This document shows positions 8,757-15,929 of a DNA stretch of 22,503 bases, piece after piece (position 1 is the first letter of the stretch; every line of letters begins with the position of its first letter). The stretch comes from CAZNLL01 sp964573885 (lineage in GTDB: Bacteria; Desulfobacterota; DSM-4660; Desulfatiglandales; Desulfatiglandaceae). The stretch is from the NCBI GenBank assembly GCA_964573885.1, contig CAZNLL010000056.1:1-22503 (forward strand), read 5' to 3'. The notes under the pieces are model-generated. The model saw only the letters and a list, made by a program, of their open reading frames with translations. It did no database searches and was not told the origin of the DNA. A program made the position numbers and the translations under genes.

Positions 8757-9137
8757 ATGTTTAGAACCCTAATTATTGAGGACAACGACGCCTTCAGGGA
8801 GGTCCTGAAAAGGCTTCTCAGCTCCCGATTTCCCTTGATGGTCTTTGAGGAGGTGAAAGACGGCGACCAGGCCCTGCAAAAAGTGGAGGCCTTTGATCCT
8901 CATCTGGTTTTCGTGGACATTAAGCTGCCCGGAAAAAACGGCCTTGAAGTCACCAAACAAATCAGGGCCTCCAACTGTGAGGCCACCGTCATCATTCTCA
9001 CAAGCTATGACTCCCGGGAATATCGAGATGCGGCAGACCTTTGCGGGGCCAACCATTTTCTCTCAAAAAGCGATTCCACGGCCCATGAGATCTTGGCAGT
9101 GGTGGCAGCTGTATATCCCGAGGCAGAACCCAAATAG
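8757..9137 (+). CDS. Receiver-only response regulator
   Basis: A 126-aa protein that is a single receiver domain: acidic pair E8-D9, phospho-acceptor D54 in LVFVDIKLPGKNG, T82 in ILTSYDS and the conserved K104 in FLSKSDS. No output domain follows, so it would act by protein contact or as a phosphate relay, as CheY/Spo0F-like proteins do. The region before it (8563-8756) is a 194-bp gap shared with the divergent NarL-type gene. It begins a series of small plus-strand genes. The cognate kinase is not evident from position; the hybrid kinase at 10186-12621 is one candidate. Confidence 0.9.
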   Translation: MFRTLIIEDNDAFREVLKRLLSSRFPLMVFEEVKDGDQALQKVEAFDPHLVFVDIKLPGKNGLEVTKQIRASNCEATVIILTSYDSREYRDAADLCGANHFLSKSDSTAHEILAVVAAVYPEAEPK

Positions 9138-9281
9138 GATGGGGGCGTCAAATAGTTGGTTTCTCCCTCAAAAATACTCTGTTTACCCCATTTACCGGCC
9201 CCCGTCGGATAATTAAGTTATGGGTTAAGGGATGCAGGAGATTCCAAAAGACGAACCCAAGATATTGGCAGGAACGTCGGC

Positions 9282-9578
9282 ATGGAGCAAATCATAAAAA
9301 TTCTGATTGAGCGCCTGGCTTGCAGGGGCATGGAATTAGGCAATATCCCTCCTTACATCAGGGACTTAGCCAATGCCATTTCCTTCTATGGTCATGGTGA
9401 TGTTGAAACCTTGAACACCCGTCTCCAGTTGATGGGCTGGCATGATTTCGAATTGGATGACCACACCTTGCAGTTGATTGTGGCCATTCTGAAGATGCCT
9501 GAAACCGGTACACCCGATTCCAGGTACACCCTGAGAGAAGGGGTGAGCATGGAATTTGAAGATGTCGATATCACCTAA
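9282..9578 (+). CDS. Hypothetical protein, 98 aa
   Basis: I do not recognise this protein. It is soluble, mostly helical in appearance and acidic towards the C-terminus (GVSMEFEDVDIT). The central section RDLANAISFYGHGDVETLNT looks like a compact helical fold. No cysteines beyond C14 and no membrane segment. The ATG at 9282 has a weak AGGAA site 6-10 nt upstream. It lies 144 bp after the receiver gene and 75 bp before the Cys-rich 70-aa gene, on the same strand. Regular codon use and a helical, soluble composition support a real gene, but no function can be given. Confidence 0.65.
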   Translation: MEQIIKILIERLACRGMELGNIPPYIRDLANAISFYGHGDVETLNTRLQLMGWHDFELDDHTLQLIVAILKMPETGTPDSRYTLREGVSMEFEDVDIT

Positions 9579-9595
9579 TAACCGTAACGAGTAAA

Positions 9596-9647
9596 GCCCC
9601 CCGTTCACAGGACGGGGACTGGCGGCATTTCTCTTAAAGAGGGGGGC
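9596..9647 (+). promoter_or_regulatory. Possible switching hairpin over the ribosome binding site of the 70-aa gene
   Basis: GCCCCCC (9596-9602) is complementary to GGGGGGC (9641-9647), which is the only Shine-Dalgarno-like sequence before the ATG at 9654. The same C tract can instead close a local hairpin, CCCCGT (9599-9604) with ACGGGG (9612-9617) around a 7-nt loop. The two structures exclude each other, so the leader could expose or hide the ribosome binding site. Pairing is seen; regulation is inferred. Confidence 0.4.
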
Positions 9648-9653
9648 CGAATC

Positions 9654-9866
9654 ATGAACAAGACATGCAAACCCGTGGGCAAAGGGGGACACAGGAACAT
9701 CTTTTGCCCCTATTACAACGAATGCCTGAATTACGCCATCCAAGAATACTGGGAAGACTGGAACTGTACCTCCTGTGAAAACGTGGCCAACGAAGAGGCC
9801 AAGCCGGAAATGAGGATGACGGTCAGTGGCAGTGTTCCCTATTATGAACTACTTTTGGACTCCTAA
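9654..9866 (+). CDS. Small four-cysteine protein (probable zinc-binding), 70 aa
   Basis: Function unknown. The core reads C-x5-C-x13-C-x2-C (CPYYNEC, then aromatic-rich LNYAIQEYWEDWN, then CTSC) at about residues 18-41, preceded by one more Cys at residue 5. The spacing suits a small zinc site, and the tryptophan/tyrosine-rich middle suggests a compact fold. No signal peptide or membrane helix, so cytosolic. The ATG at 9654 follows GAGGGGGG closely; that site may be masked by the leader pairing annotated at 9596-9647. It lies between the 98-aa gene and the CHxP peptide gene and may be co-transcribed with both. Confidence 0.72.
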   Translation: MNKTCKPVGKGGHRNIFCPYYNECLNYAIQEYWEDWNCTSCENVANEEAKPEMRMTVSGSVPYYELLLDS

Positions 9867-9950
9867 CCGTAAAAGGGAGGCCTGTTTTAGGACAAGGAGA
9901 ACCCGTCAAGAGACACCTTTTTTTGCGGTATCGGTTGTCCACTTTCATGG

Positions 9951-9958
9951 AAAGGAGG
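9951..9958 (+). promoter_or_regulatory. Very strong ribosome binding site of the CHxP peptide gene
   Basis: AAAGGAGG, close to a full match to the 16S rRNA anti-Shine-Dalgarno, lies 8 nt before the ATG at 9967. It fixes the start of the peptide at 41 residues rather than the longer open frame from 9826, and suggests high translation. Confidence 0.85.
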
Positions 9959-9966
9959 GAAGAGAC

Positions 9967-10092
9967 ATGGTAGAGATTAAGAAAGTAGAAAAAAAGGTTT
10001 CTTACGCAGCCAGTTGTCATGCCCCCGCGTGTCACGCGCCGGCATGCCACGGACCGGCATGCCACGGACCTGCATGCCACGGGCCCTCATAG
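9967..10092 (+). CDS. 41-aa Cys-His-x-Pro repeat peptide
   Basis: An unusual small peptide I cannot assign to a family. A 16-residue lysine/glutamate-rich leader (MVEIKKVEKKVSYAAS) is followed by five consecutive pentapeptides: CHAPA twice, then CHGPA twice, then CHGPS and stop. Cysteines are at 17, 22, 27, 32 and 37, each followed by His, so ten potential metal or modification sites sit in 25 residues. Charged leader plus repetitive Cys-rich core is the layout of ribosomally made, modified peptides; alternatively it is a cytosolic metal-binding peptide. There is no signal peptide. AAAGGAGG at ideal spacing and a hairpin just downstream support real, strong expression. No radical-SAM, YcaO or other maturation enzyme is in the window. 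It follows two other small genes on the same strand. Confidence 0.78.
   Translation: MVEIKKVEKKVSYAASCHAPACHAPACHGPACHGPACHGPS
10015..10089 (+). repeat. Five tandem 15-bp repeats coding for CHxP(A/S)
   Basis: Five in-frame 15-bp units, each starting TGY-CAY. Units 3 and 4 differ by a single base (TGCCACGGACC, then GGCA or TGCA), and unit 5 by a few, while units 1 and 2 use TGT and different wobble bases. The pattern suggests recent duplication of the right-hand units and older divergence of the left ones, with the coded sequence kept. Confidence 0.9.
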
Positions 10093-10118
10093 ATTGAAGC
10101 ATCTGCCTGCGGCCTGGT

Positions 10119-10145
10119 TTGGGGAGATCTCATAGATCTCCCCAA
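10119..10145. terminator. Hairpin between convergent genes, probable terminator
   Basis: A perfect 10-bp stem, TTGGGGAGAT (10119-10128) with ATCTCCCCAA (10136-10145), around the 7-nt loop CTCATAG. It sits 27 bp after the CHxP peptide stop and 41 bp before the end of the convergent hybrid-kinase gene. No clear T-run follows on either strand, so it may act as a bidirectional or mRNA-stabilising hairpin. Confidence 0.6.
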
Positions 10146-10185
10146 CAGTTTCCCCCCTTGATGCAGCCTTTACGGGATAAGTGGA

Positions 10186-12621
10186 TTATGAAGATCCCAG
10201 GACATCCCGCAGGACCCGGCCAATTTCTTCCATTCTATAGGGTTTTGCTATGGCCCCCCGGAACCCATAGTTTATAAAACCAACCAGGACCGGATTGCCC
10301 GGGTATCCGCTGGAGACAATGCCTCTCACCTTGGAATCCAATTTAAGAAGTCTTTGAAGGGTCTCCTTCCCGCCCATTCCGTCACGGACGGTGAGATCCA
10401 GAATGACCGCGTCAAAGGGCCGGCCCGATTCCTCCGCCTGCTTGTAGAGATCGATCACCTCACCGCCCTCTTGCGCAAGAACCACCTCATAGCCGATGCG
10501 GCGGAGCATTTCGGCTGCCGTATCCCGGACCAATTCTTCGTCATCCATGAGGAGGATCCTGCCTTGTCCAAATACGGGCCCTTGCTCTGCTGAGGGCCGT
10601 TCCTCCATCTCCTCCTCCCTGCAAGCAGGGAGATAAACGAGCACGCTCGTGCCCTCACCTATCTGCGAATCCGCACGGATATACCCGTCATGGCCTTTCA
10701 CGATAGAATAGGCCGTGGAAAGGCCGAGGCCCATTCCCTGTTCCGTCCAACTCTCCTTTGTCGAGAAGTAGGGGTCAAATATCTTGTTCAAGTGCTCCTT
10801 GGGGATGCCCACGCCTTGATCGCGAATGGTAATCTTCACGTAGGGTCCGTTTTTCATGGGCATGCCCTGATCATCCTTTTCGGTTTTAATGACCACATTC
10901 TCCGCCATCACCGAAATGATCCCTCCCTTGGGCATGGCATCCTTGGCATTGACCACCAGGTTGTTGATCACCTGCCTGATCTGATCCCGATCAAAGCGGG
11001 CCATCCACAGATCATCGGGAATGCTGAACTCACATCTCCCGTTGGAACCTGTGACGGCCAAATGGGCAGTGTCTACAATAAGTCCGTCCAGGGCTGCGAT
11101 CTGTTTGACGGGGGATTCACCCCTGGCAAAGACGAGGAATTTCTCCGTCAATTCCGCCGCATTCATACAGGCCTCCTGGGCGTCGTTAAGACTCTTGTAG
11201 GCCCTGTCTTTGGGGTCCATATCCATTTGGGCCAGATCAATATTGCCCAAAATCCTGGTGAGAATGTTATTGAAGTCATGAGCAATGCCCCCGGCCAAGG
11301 GAACCAGGGATTCAAGCTTCTGGACCTTTAAAAGCTCTTCCCCCGCCCTTTTTCGTTCCCGTATATCCCTGGCTGTGAGGAGGACACTGGAGGGTCTGCC
11401 CCGCTTCATGATAAGGGCGGAACTTACCTCAACGGGTATGCGCTCTCCTGTTCCGCTTACCAAGGCGGTCTCACAGAGGTGGACCTCTTTGTCCCCGGCG
11501 AGGCGCTTGGCCAGGTGATCCTTGAGGACCGGTGCTTGATCAGGAGGAAGGAAACCCGCGATGTCCGCCCCCAGTACGTCTTCCTTTCTGTACCCGGCTG
11601 TCTCAACTCCCCCTTTGTTGATGTAGTTGATTCTTCCATCCAAATCCATCATGAGGATGATGTCCTGCGCCGTCTCGGTCAAGAGGCGGTATTTTTCCTC
11701 GTTCTCCCGCAGGGCCTTTTCAGCCTGACGTTGTTTTGAAAGAAGCAGGGCGTTCTCCACGGCCACAGCCGCCGGGCTGCTCAATGCGGTAAGGAAAAAG
11801 AGATCTTCTCTGCGGAAACCATGGGGCACCCGGACAGAATGGACATAGATGACTCCCCGGACCACCGACTTGGTGATCAGGGGGACGCACATGATGGATT
11901 TGATCCCCATCATTTCAATACTGTCGGAGAGGTGGGCTTTGTCCTCCTGACTGGTATCGGACATCACCATGGCCTTGCCTTCACGGATGACCCGGTTTAC
12001 CACGGTTCGGGAGTAGTCGATCTTGACATCCCTGTCACTCTCCCGGACCCTGCCGGCCACCTGCTCGAGTTGGGCGGTCTCAAAATTCACCAGCAAGACC
12101 GCACCGCTGTCAATCCGCTTGAGGGCGGGAAAAACAGCCTCCATGATCTTGGCACACAGGGTGGAAATATCGAAAGGCTGCATGAACACGGTGGAGAGCT
12201 CATAGATCAACTCCAGGTTTCTCCTGTTCATCATGCGCCGGTCCTTGTGAAGAGAGGGCTTCCCCGCCCCTGCCCCATATTCCCCAAGATCAATAGCATA
12301 CCGGGGAGATCTCCCATCCACCGGATAGTCCTCTCCCAGAGTAATCAGGGTGCCCCCCACGGCAATGAGGCTGCCTTCCTTGACCACAGCGCGCTGCCCC
12401 GGCTTCAAGAGCCGTCCTTCAACCCAGGTCCCGTTGACGCTCTTCAAGTCCTCCAGGAAAAAGGAGCCGTCCTTCTTGGAGATCCTCGCATGCTTCCGGG
12501 ACACAGAAGGGTCCTTTATTTGAATGTCGTTACCAGACGCCCGTCCTATGGTCAGGACATTGTATCTCAAATCAAAAGACTGCCCTGGCCTTGGACCTCT
12601 GATAATAAAGAGTCGGGTCAT
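10186..12621 (-). CDS. FHA-GAF-PAS hybrid sensor histidine kinase with receiver
   Basis: An 811-aa cytosolic hybrid kinase with no membrane helix. Residues 1-95 form an FHA domain with the phosphothreonine-binding residues R27 (TIGRASG), S41-R42-K43-H44 and N63-G64. A GAF domain covers about 137-296, PAS about 303-425, the HisKA helix with H448 in GGIAHDFNNIL, the ATPase about 545-665 (NLVVNAKDA, DQGVGI, FDPYFSTK, GMGLGLS), and a C-terminal receiver about 687-808 with D694 nearby in MDDEE, D742 (VILDLTV) and K793 (AKPY). The FHA suggests recruitment by a Ser/Thr-phosphorylated protein, an uncommon front end for a hybrid kinase. It starts 16 bp after the epimerase gene. No output regulator is adjacent on this strand. 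Confidence 0.93.
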   Translation of the reverse strand: MTRLFIIRGPRPGQSFDLRYNVLTIGRASGNDIQIKDPSVSRKHARISKKDGSFFLEDLKSVNGTWVEGRLLKPGQRAVVKEGSLIAVGGTLITLGEDYPVDGRSPRYAIDLGEYGAGAGKPSLHKDRRMMNRRNLELIYELSTVFMQPFDISTLCAKIMEAVFPALKRIDSGAVLLVNFETAQLEQVAGRVRESDRDVKIDYSRTVVNRVIREGKAMVMSDTSQEDKAHLSDSIEMMGIKSIMCVPLITKSVVRGVIYVHSVRVPHGFRREDLFFLTALSSPAAVAVENALLLSKQRQAEKALRENEEKYRLLTETAQDIILMMDLDGRINYINKGGVETAGYRKEDVLGADIAGFLPPDQAPVLKDHLAKRLAGDKEVHLCETALVSGTGERIPVEVSSALIMKRGRPSSVLLTARDIRERKRAGEELLKVQKLESLVPLAGGIAHDFNNILTRILGNIDLAQMDMDPKDRAYKSLNDAQEACMNAAELTEKFLVFARGESPVKQIAALDGLIVDTAHLAVTGSNGRCEFSIPDDLWMARFDRDQIRQVINNLVVNAKDAMPKGGIISVMAENVVIKTEKDDQGMPMKNGPYVKITIRDQGVGIPKEHLNKIFDPYFSTKESWTEQGMGLGLSTAYSIVKGHDGYIRADSQIGEGTSVLVYLPACREEEMEERPSAEQGPVFGQGRILLMDDEELVRDTAAEMLRRIGYEVVLAQEGGEVIDLYKQAEESGRPFDAVILDLTVRDGMGGKETLQRLLKLDSKVRGIVSSGYPGNPVLVGFINYGFRGAIAKPYRMEEIGRVLRDVLGSS

Positions 12622-12637
12622 CCTTCACTCACCTCTT

Positions 12638-13561
12638 TTATGGCTGCCGGGCCCCGGACAATAAATCTTTCAGGGCCCCGGAGAGATCGGGAGAGGTAAA
12701 CTCAAAACCCATATCCAACAGTCTTTTGGGGATAACCTTTTGGCCGTTAAGGAGAGTGGTGGCAAATTCGCCCATCTTGAGCTTGAGCACAAAACCCGGC
12801 ACCGGAGGAAGAAAGGTCGGCCTGTGAAGCACTTGCCCGAGGAACTTCGTCATCTCTTTGTTTCTCACGGGGTGAGGGGCTGTGCAATTCAAGGGCCCGG
12901 AAATATCCTTTCGGTCCAGGACGAACCCATAGATGCGAACCAGGTCCTGTTCGTGAATCCAGGATATCCACTGGCTTCCATGGCCCAAGGGGCTCCCCAG
13001 TCCTTTCTGGAAAAGGGGCAGCAACTGACCCAAAGCACCTCCCTTCCGGCCCATAACAATCCCAAATCGGCAGATGACGACCCGCAGCCCCAGGTCCTGG
13101 GCCCCCAAGGCCTCAGCCTCCCACTCCTGGCAGATGGAAGCAAGAAAATCTTTACCAGGCGGGCTCTCTTCATCCAGCGCTTCGTCCCCCCGAAACCCAT
13201 AGTAACCCACCGCTGAGGTACTGAGAAAAAGGGCCGTCTTCCTCTCACTTGCAGCCAGGGACTCCACGAGGTTTTGGGTGGTAAGCACCCGGCTTTCCCG
13301 GATGAGCTTTTTGGTCTCCTTGGTCCATCGGGTAAAAATGGAGGCCCCCGCCAGATTGATGATTACCTCGTGCAAGGGGACTTGTTTCTGCCACGCCCCC
13401 TTTTCTCTAGGGTCCCCCTGTAGAAAGGATGCCCCCTCTGGGAGGGTGGCGTCTTTTTTGATGGAACGCGTGAGCAGGGTAACCTTATGCCCCTTTTCAG
13501 TGAGTTCCCCAGCAAGGGTTGTGCCCACAAAACCCGTCCCTCCGGTCACAAAAATCTTCAT
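12638..13561 (-). CDS. TIGR01777-family NAD(P)-dependent epimerase (SDR39U1/YfcH-like)
   Basis: A 307-aa extended short-chain dehydrogenase. The N-terminus MKIFVTGGTGFVG carries the GxxGxxG nucleotide-binding loop (G7, G10, G13), and the body contains the family blocks VIINLAGASIFTRWT, LFLSTSAVGYYG, VVICRFGIVMG and LNCTAPHPVRNKEMTKFLG. Length is normal. The family's substrate is not established. GAGGAG precedes the ATG at 13561. The gene lies 71 bp downstream of the TIGR02757 gene and 16 bp upstream of the FHA kinase, all on the minus strand. Confidence 0.92.
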   Translation of the reverse strand: MKIFVTGGTGFVGTTLAGELTEKGHKVTLLTRSIKKDATLPEGASFLQGDPREKGAWQKQVPLHEVIINLAGASIFTRWTKETKKLIRESRVLTTQNLVESLAASERKTALFLSTSAVGYYGFRGDEALDEESPPGKDFLASICQEWEAEALGAQDLGLRVVICRFGIVMGRKGGALGQLLPLFQKGLGSPLGHGSQWISWIHEQDLVRIYGFVLDRKDISGPLNCTAPHPVRNKEMTKFLGQVLHRPTFLPPVPGFVLKLKMGEFATTLLNGQKVIPKRLLDMGFEFTSPDLSGALKDLLSGARQP

Positions 13562-13632
13562 GCCCCTTTTCTCCTCAAACCGTGTTTAAGGTTTGTATAA
13601 CTCATTTAGGGGACCCGCCCTTATGAAGCCGT

Positions 13633-14409
13633 TCACACGCCGGATCTCATTGAATGCCGGGTGAGGGCAAAATCGTAACGTACCGGATCTTCCGGGGCCC
13701 AACGTCGAAATCCACGGGTAACCTCCATGACGGTTCGCACGTCCGCCGTTTTCCGCCTTGTGAGTCCCAGGGAACGGGAGATTCGGTACATGTGGGTGTC
13801 CAGAGGAACCGCCAGCTTGGAAGGGGGGACCTCCCCCCACCCACCTGGATCCACCCTGTCCTGGCGCACCATCCATCGCAGAAAAAGATGAAGCCGCTTG
13901 CAGGCGCTCCCCTTTTCAGGGGAGGGCAAAAGGCTGTTGGTAACGCCCTTGAAAGGGTGGGTCAGGTCCTTGACAAAGAAAGAGAGGGCAAGAAGGACGC
14001 CTTCATGATCCGGCCTGAAATGGGAGAGGAAACAATTGTAAAGGGAGCCATACCGTTGAATAACCCTCTTAATCCCCCAGAGCATCAAGGCGAGTTCCTC
14101 TCCCGTGGTAAAACGGTGTCTGAAGTCTGAAAAGGTCCTCTTTAAATGCTTTTCTGAGGTGTGTGTGAGAAAATGGTAGGGGGAAGGGCCCAAAACTTCC
14201 ATGACCTGGCCCACACTGCGCAGGATCTGGTTGACCCTCCCGTAGGCCAGGGAGGAGGCCACAAGGCCTGCCACCTCCCGATCCCGTTGCCCGGTATAGT
14301 GGTAAAGGAATTCCAGGGGATCCGGATGAACCCACTTGCGGGAGTTGTACCTCTCATAGAGCTGGTCGAGCTCGGTCTTTCCTGAGGCTGGCGGAATCCT
14401 GAGCATCAT
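13633..14409 (-). CDS. TIGR02757 family protein (DUF2400)
   Basis: A 258-aa protein of the TIGR02757/DUF2400 family. It shows the conserved DPLEFLYHYTGQRDREVAGL near residues 30-49, the LLPSPEKGSACKRLHLFLRW block near 160-179, MVRQDRVDPGGWG, and LDTHMYRISRSLGLTRRKTA. The later part, with its helix-hairpin-like spacing, resembles DNA-glycosylase helical folds, but no activity is known to me. Two ATGs in tandem (14409 and 14406) are possible starts. It follows the PAS kinase after 80 bp. Confidence 0.9.
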   Translation of the reverse strand: MMLRIPPASGKTELDQLYERYNSRKWVHPDPLEFLYHYTGQRDREVAGLVASSLAYGRVNQILRSVGQVMEVLGPSPYHFLTHTSEKHLKRTFSDFRHRFTTGEELALMLWGIKRVIQRYGSLYNCFLSHFRPDHEGVLLALSFFVKDLTHPFKGVTNSLLPSPEKGSACKRLHLFLRWMVRQDRVDPGGWGEVPPSKLAVPLDTHMYRISRSLGLTRRKTADVRTVMEVTRGFRRWAPEDPVRYDFALTRHSMRSGV

Positions 14410-14489
14410 GTGCCTTTCCCGGTGATATACTCCCCAGGGCGCCTGTCTTCAACCCTTTCTGTGCAAGGGGGTATCCCCATTGACGCGGG

Positions 14490-15581
14490 TCAGGCGTTCT
14501 CCTGGTACCGGGGCAGAATAATCTTGAAGGTGGTACCCTCTCCTTCTTTGCTTTCTATGGACAGGGCGCTGTTCTCGTGTTCTTCGATGATCCTTTTGGA
14601 GACACACAGCCCCAGGCCCGTACCATGGGCCTTGGTGGAAAAAAAAGGGTCAAAAATCCTATCCCTGTCTGCCTCGGAGATACCGCTGCCGCTGTCCCTG
14701 AGGCGAATCTCCACTTGGCCATCCACCCTCTTGGTGGCCACCCAGAGATGTCCTCCCTCGTCCATGGCCTCCATGGCGTTCTTGATCAGATTGAGGAAGA
14801 CCTGTTTCAACCGCTTCTCATCCCCCACCACGGTAGCGGCCTTTTCCTCGATGTCGAGATGGGTCTCAATCCCCGTTTTTTCAATATCCTCAGCGCTCAG
14901 GGACAGGACCTCCTCCAGGAGGGCCTTGAGGTCCACCGGCTCTTTGACCATTTCCCTGGGCAGGTAATAACCCCTGAGATCCGAGAGGAGATTCTCAAGC
15001 CGTTCCACCTCCTCGGCAATGACGTGGAGCTTATTGAGATCCTGCTCGTCACGGTTTTTCCGAATCAACTGCCTGGCAAAACCGCCGATCATCATGAGGG
15101 GGTTCTTGATCTCATGGCTGATCTCCGCCACCAGTTGGCCCAGGGCGGCCAGGCGCTCTGATTTTAAAACCTGCTCCTGAAGGGCCCGGGTCTCGGTCAA
15201 ATCCCTCACAATCCCTGTGAAGAAAAGCCCCCCTTTTACTTCGGTCACTGAAAAGGAGATGGAGGCCGGAAAAACCTCTCCCCCTTTACGGGTGACCATG
15301 ATCTCGGATTCGTGGCCGATACGCCGGGGAACCCGGCTTTCCACATACCTTTTTACCGCTCCCCGGTGATCGCGGCTGCACCCGGGCGACATGATCACAT
15401 CCAGATCGCGGCCCAACACTTCTTCCCGGGCAAAGCCAAAGAGCTCTTCCGCGGCCCTATTAAAGAACAAGACCTTGTGATTCTCGTCTATGGTCACAAA
15501 GGCCTCGTTCGTGTTTTCAACGGCTTGTCTAAGAATCACCGCCTCCTGGGCTTCGGGGCGGCGATCCTCGTCGGTCCCCAT
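14490..15581 (-). CDS. PAS-domain sensor histidine kinase (cytosolic)
   Basis: A 363-aa kinase with one PAS domain (about residues 14-128, FVTIDENHKVLFFNRAAEELFG), a HisKA helix with H156 in LVAEISHEIKNPL, and an ATPase with NLIKNAMEA, DSGSGI, FDPFFSTK and GTGLGL boxes. There is no membrane segment, so the signal is sensed in the cytoplasm. The start at 15581 has AGGA about 10 nt upstream. It is 34 bp downstream of the rubredoxin gene on the same strand, which may hint at a redox signal, though the PAS ligand cannot be read from sequence. No response regulator is adjacent. Confidence 0.93.
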   Translation of the reverse strand: MGTDEDRRPEAQEAVILRQAVENTNEAFVTIDENHKVLFFNRAAEELFGFAREEVLGRDLDVIMSPGCSRDHRGAVKRYVESRVPRRIGHESEIMVTRKGGEVFPASISFSVTEVKGGLFFTGIVRDLTETRALQEQVLKSERLAALGQLVAEISHEIKNPLMMIGGFARQLIRKNRDEQDLNKLHVIAEEVERLENLLSDLRGYYLPREMVKEPVDLKALLEEVLSLSAEDIEKTGIETHLDIEEKAATVVGDEKRLKQVFLNLIKNAMEAMDEGGHLWVATKRVDGQVEIRLRDSGSGISEADRDRIFDPFFSTKAHGTGLGLCVSKRIIEEHENSALSIESKEGEGTTFKIILPRYQENA

Positions 15582-15615
15582 GATTTCTTTGTCCTAAATA
15601 GAGGTTTGGATCGAC

Positions 15616-15777
15616 CTAATCCTCTTTTTCAAACTGGTCCTTGGCGGCGCCACAAACCGGGCAGGTCCAATCATCAGGCAGGTCTTCAAAAGGGGTACCA
15701 GGATCTATCCCATTGTCCGGATCCCCTTCCGCGGGGTCATACACATAACCACAAACAGAGCACACATATTTATCCAT
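15616..15777 (-). CDS. Rubredoxin, 53 aa
   Basis: A complete rubredoxin. The two iron-binding knuckles are CSVCG (C6, C9) and CPVCG (C39, C42), with the conserved YVYDPAEGDPDNGIDPGTPF and FEDLPDDWTCP between them. One Fe held by four cysteines carries one electron at low potential; in anaerobes rubredoxins feed oxygen- and superoxide-reducing enzymes. GGGAGG lies 8-9 nt before the ATG at 15777. It precedes the PAS kinase gene. No partner oxidoreductase (rubrerythrin, Roo, superoxide reductase) is in the window. Confidence 0.97.
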   Translation of the reverse strand: MDKYVCSVCGYVYDPAEGDPDNGIDPGTPFEDLPDDWTCPVCGAAKDQFEKED

Positions 15778-15929
15778 TTCTTTTTCCTCCCTTTTCTATG
15801 TCCCAATCCCCTGGTCAAAACCACCGGCCCGCCCAGGGAATCGGTGCCTAGGATAACCGTATTCATTTAAAAATAAGAGACATACCCCCAGAATGTCAAG
15901 CCAGTTCGCCCGGAGGGGAGAAGTGGGCC

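Noticed and set aside
8543..8764. 73-aa plus-strand frame between the two response regulators.
   Set aside because: It overlaps both neighbours, is full of Lys/Arg without domain character and has no good ribosome binding site.
9823..10080. Opposite-strand frame across the CHxP repeats giving an Arg/Cys repeat (ACRSV units).
   Set aside because: It has no ribosome binding site and is the mirror image of the repeats; the plus-strand frame has AAAGGAGG at ideal spacing.
10015..10089. The tandem repeats as a small CRISPR array or VNTR.
   Set aside because: Units are 15 bp with no spacers and keep an amino-acid pattern in frame, so they are coding repeats.
9967..10092. CHxP peptide as a c-type cytochrome because of its C-x4-C-H spacing.
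   Set aside because: There is no signal peptide, the motifs overlap one another, and the peptide is far too short to fold round several haems.
15312..15851. Plus-strand 179-aa frame covering the rubredoxin gene.
   Set aside because: The minus strand codes for an unmistakable rubredoxin and the kinase start; the plus frame shows no domain pattern.
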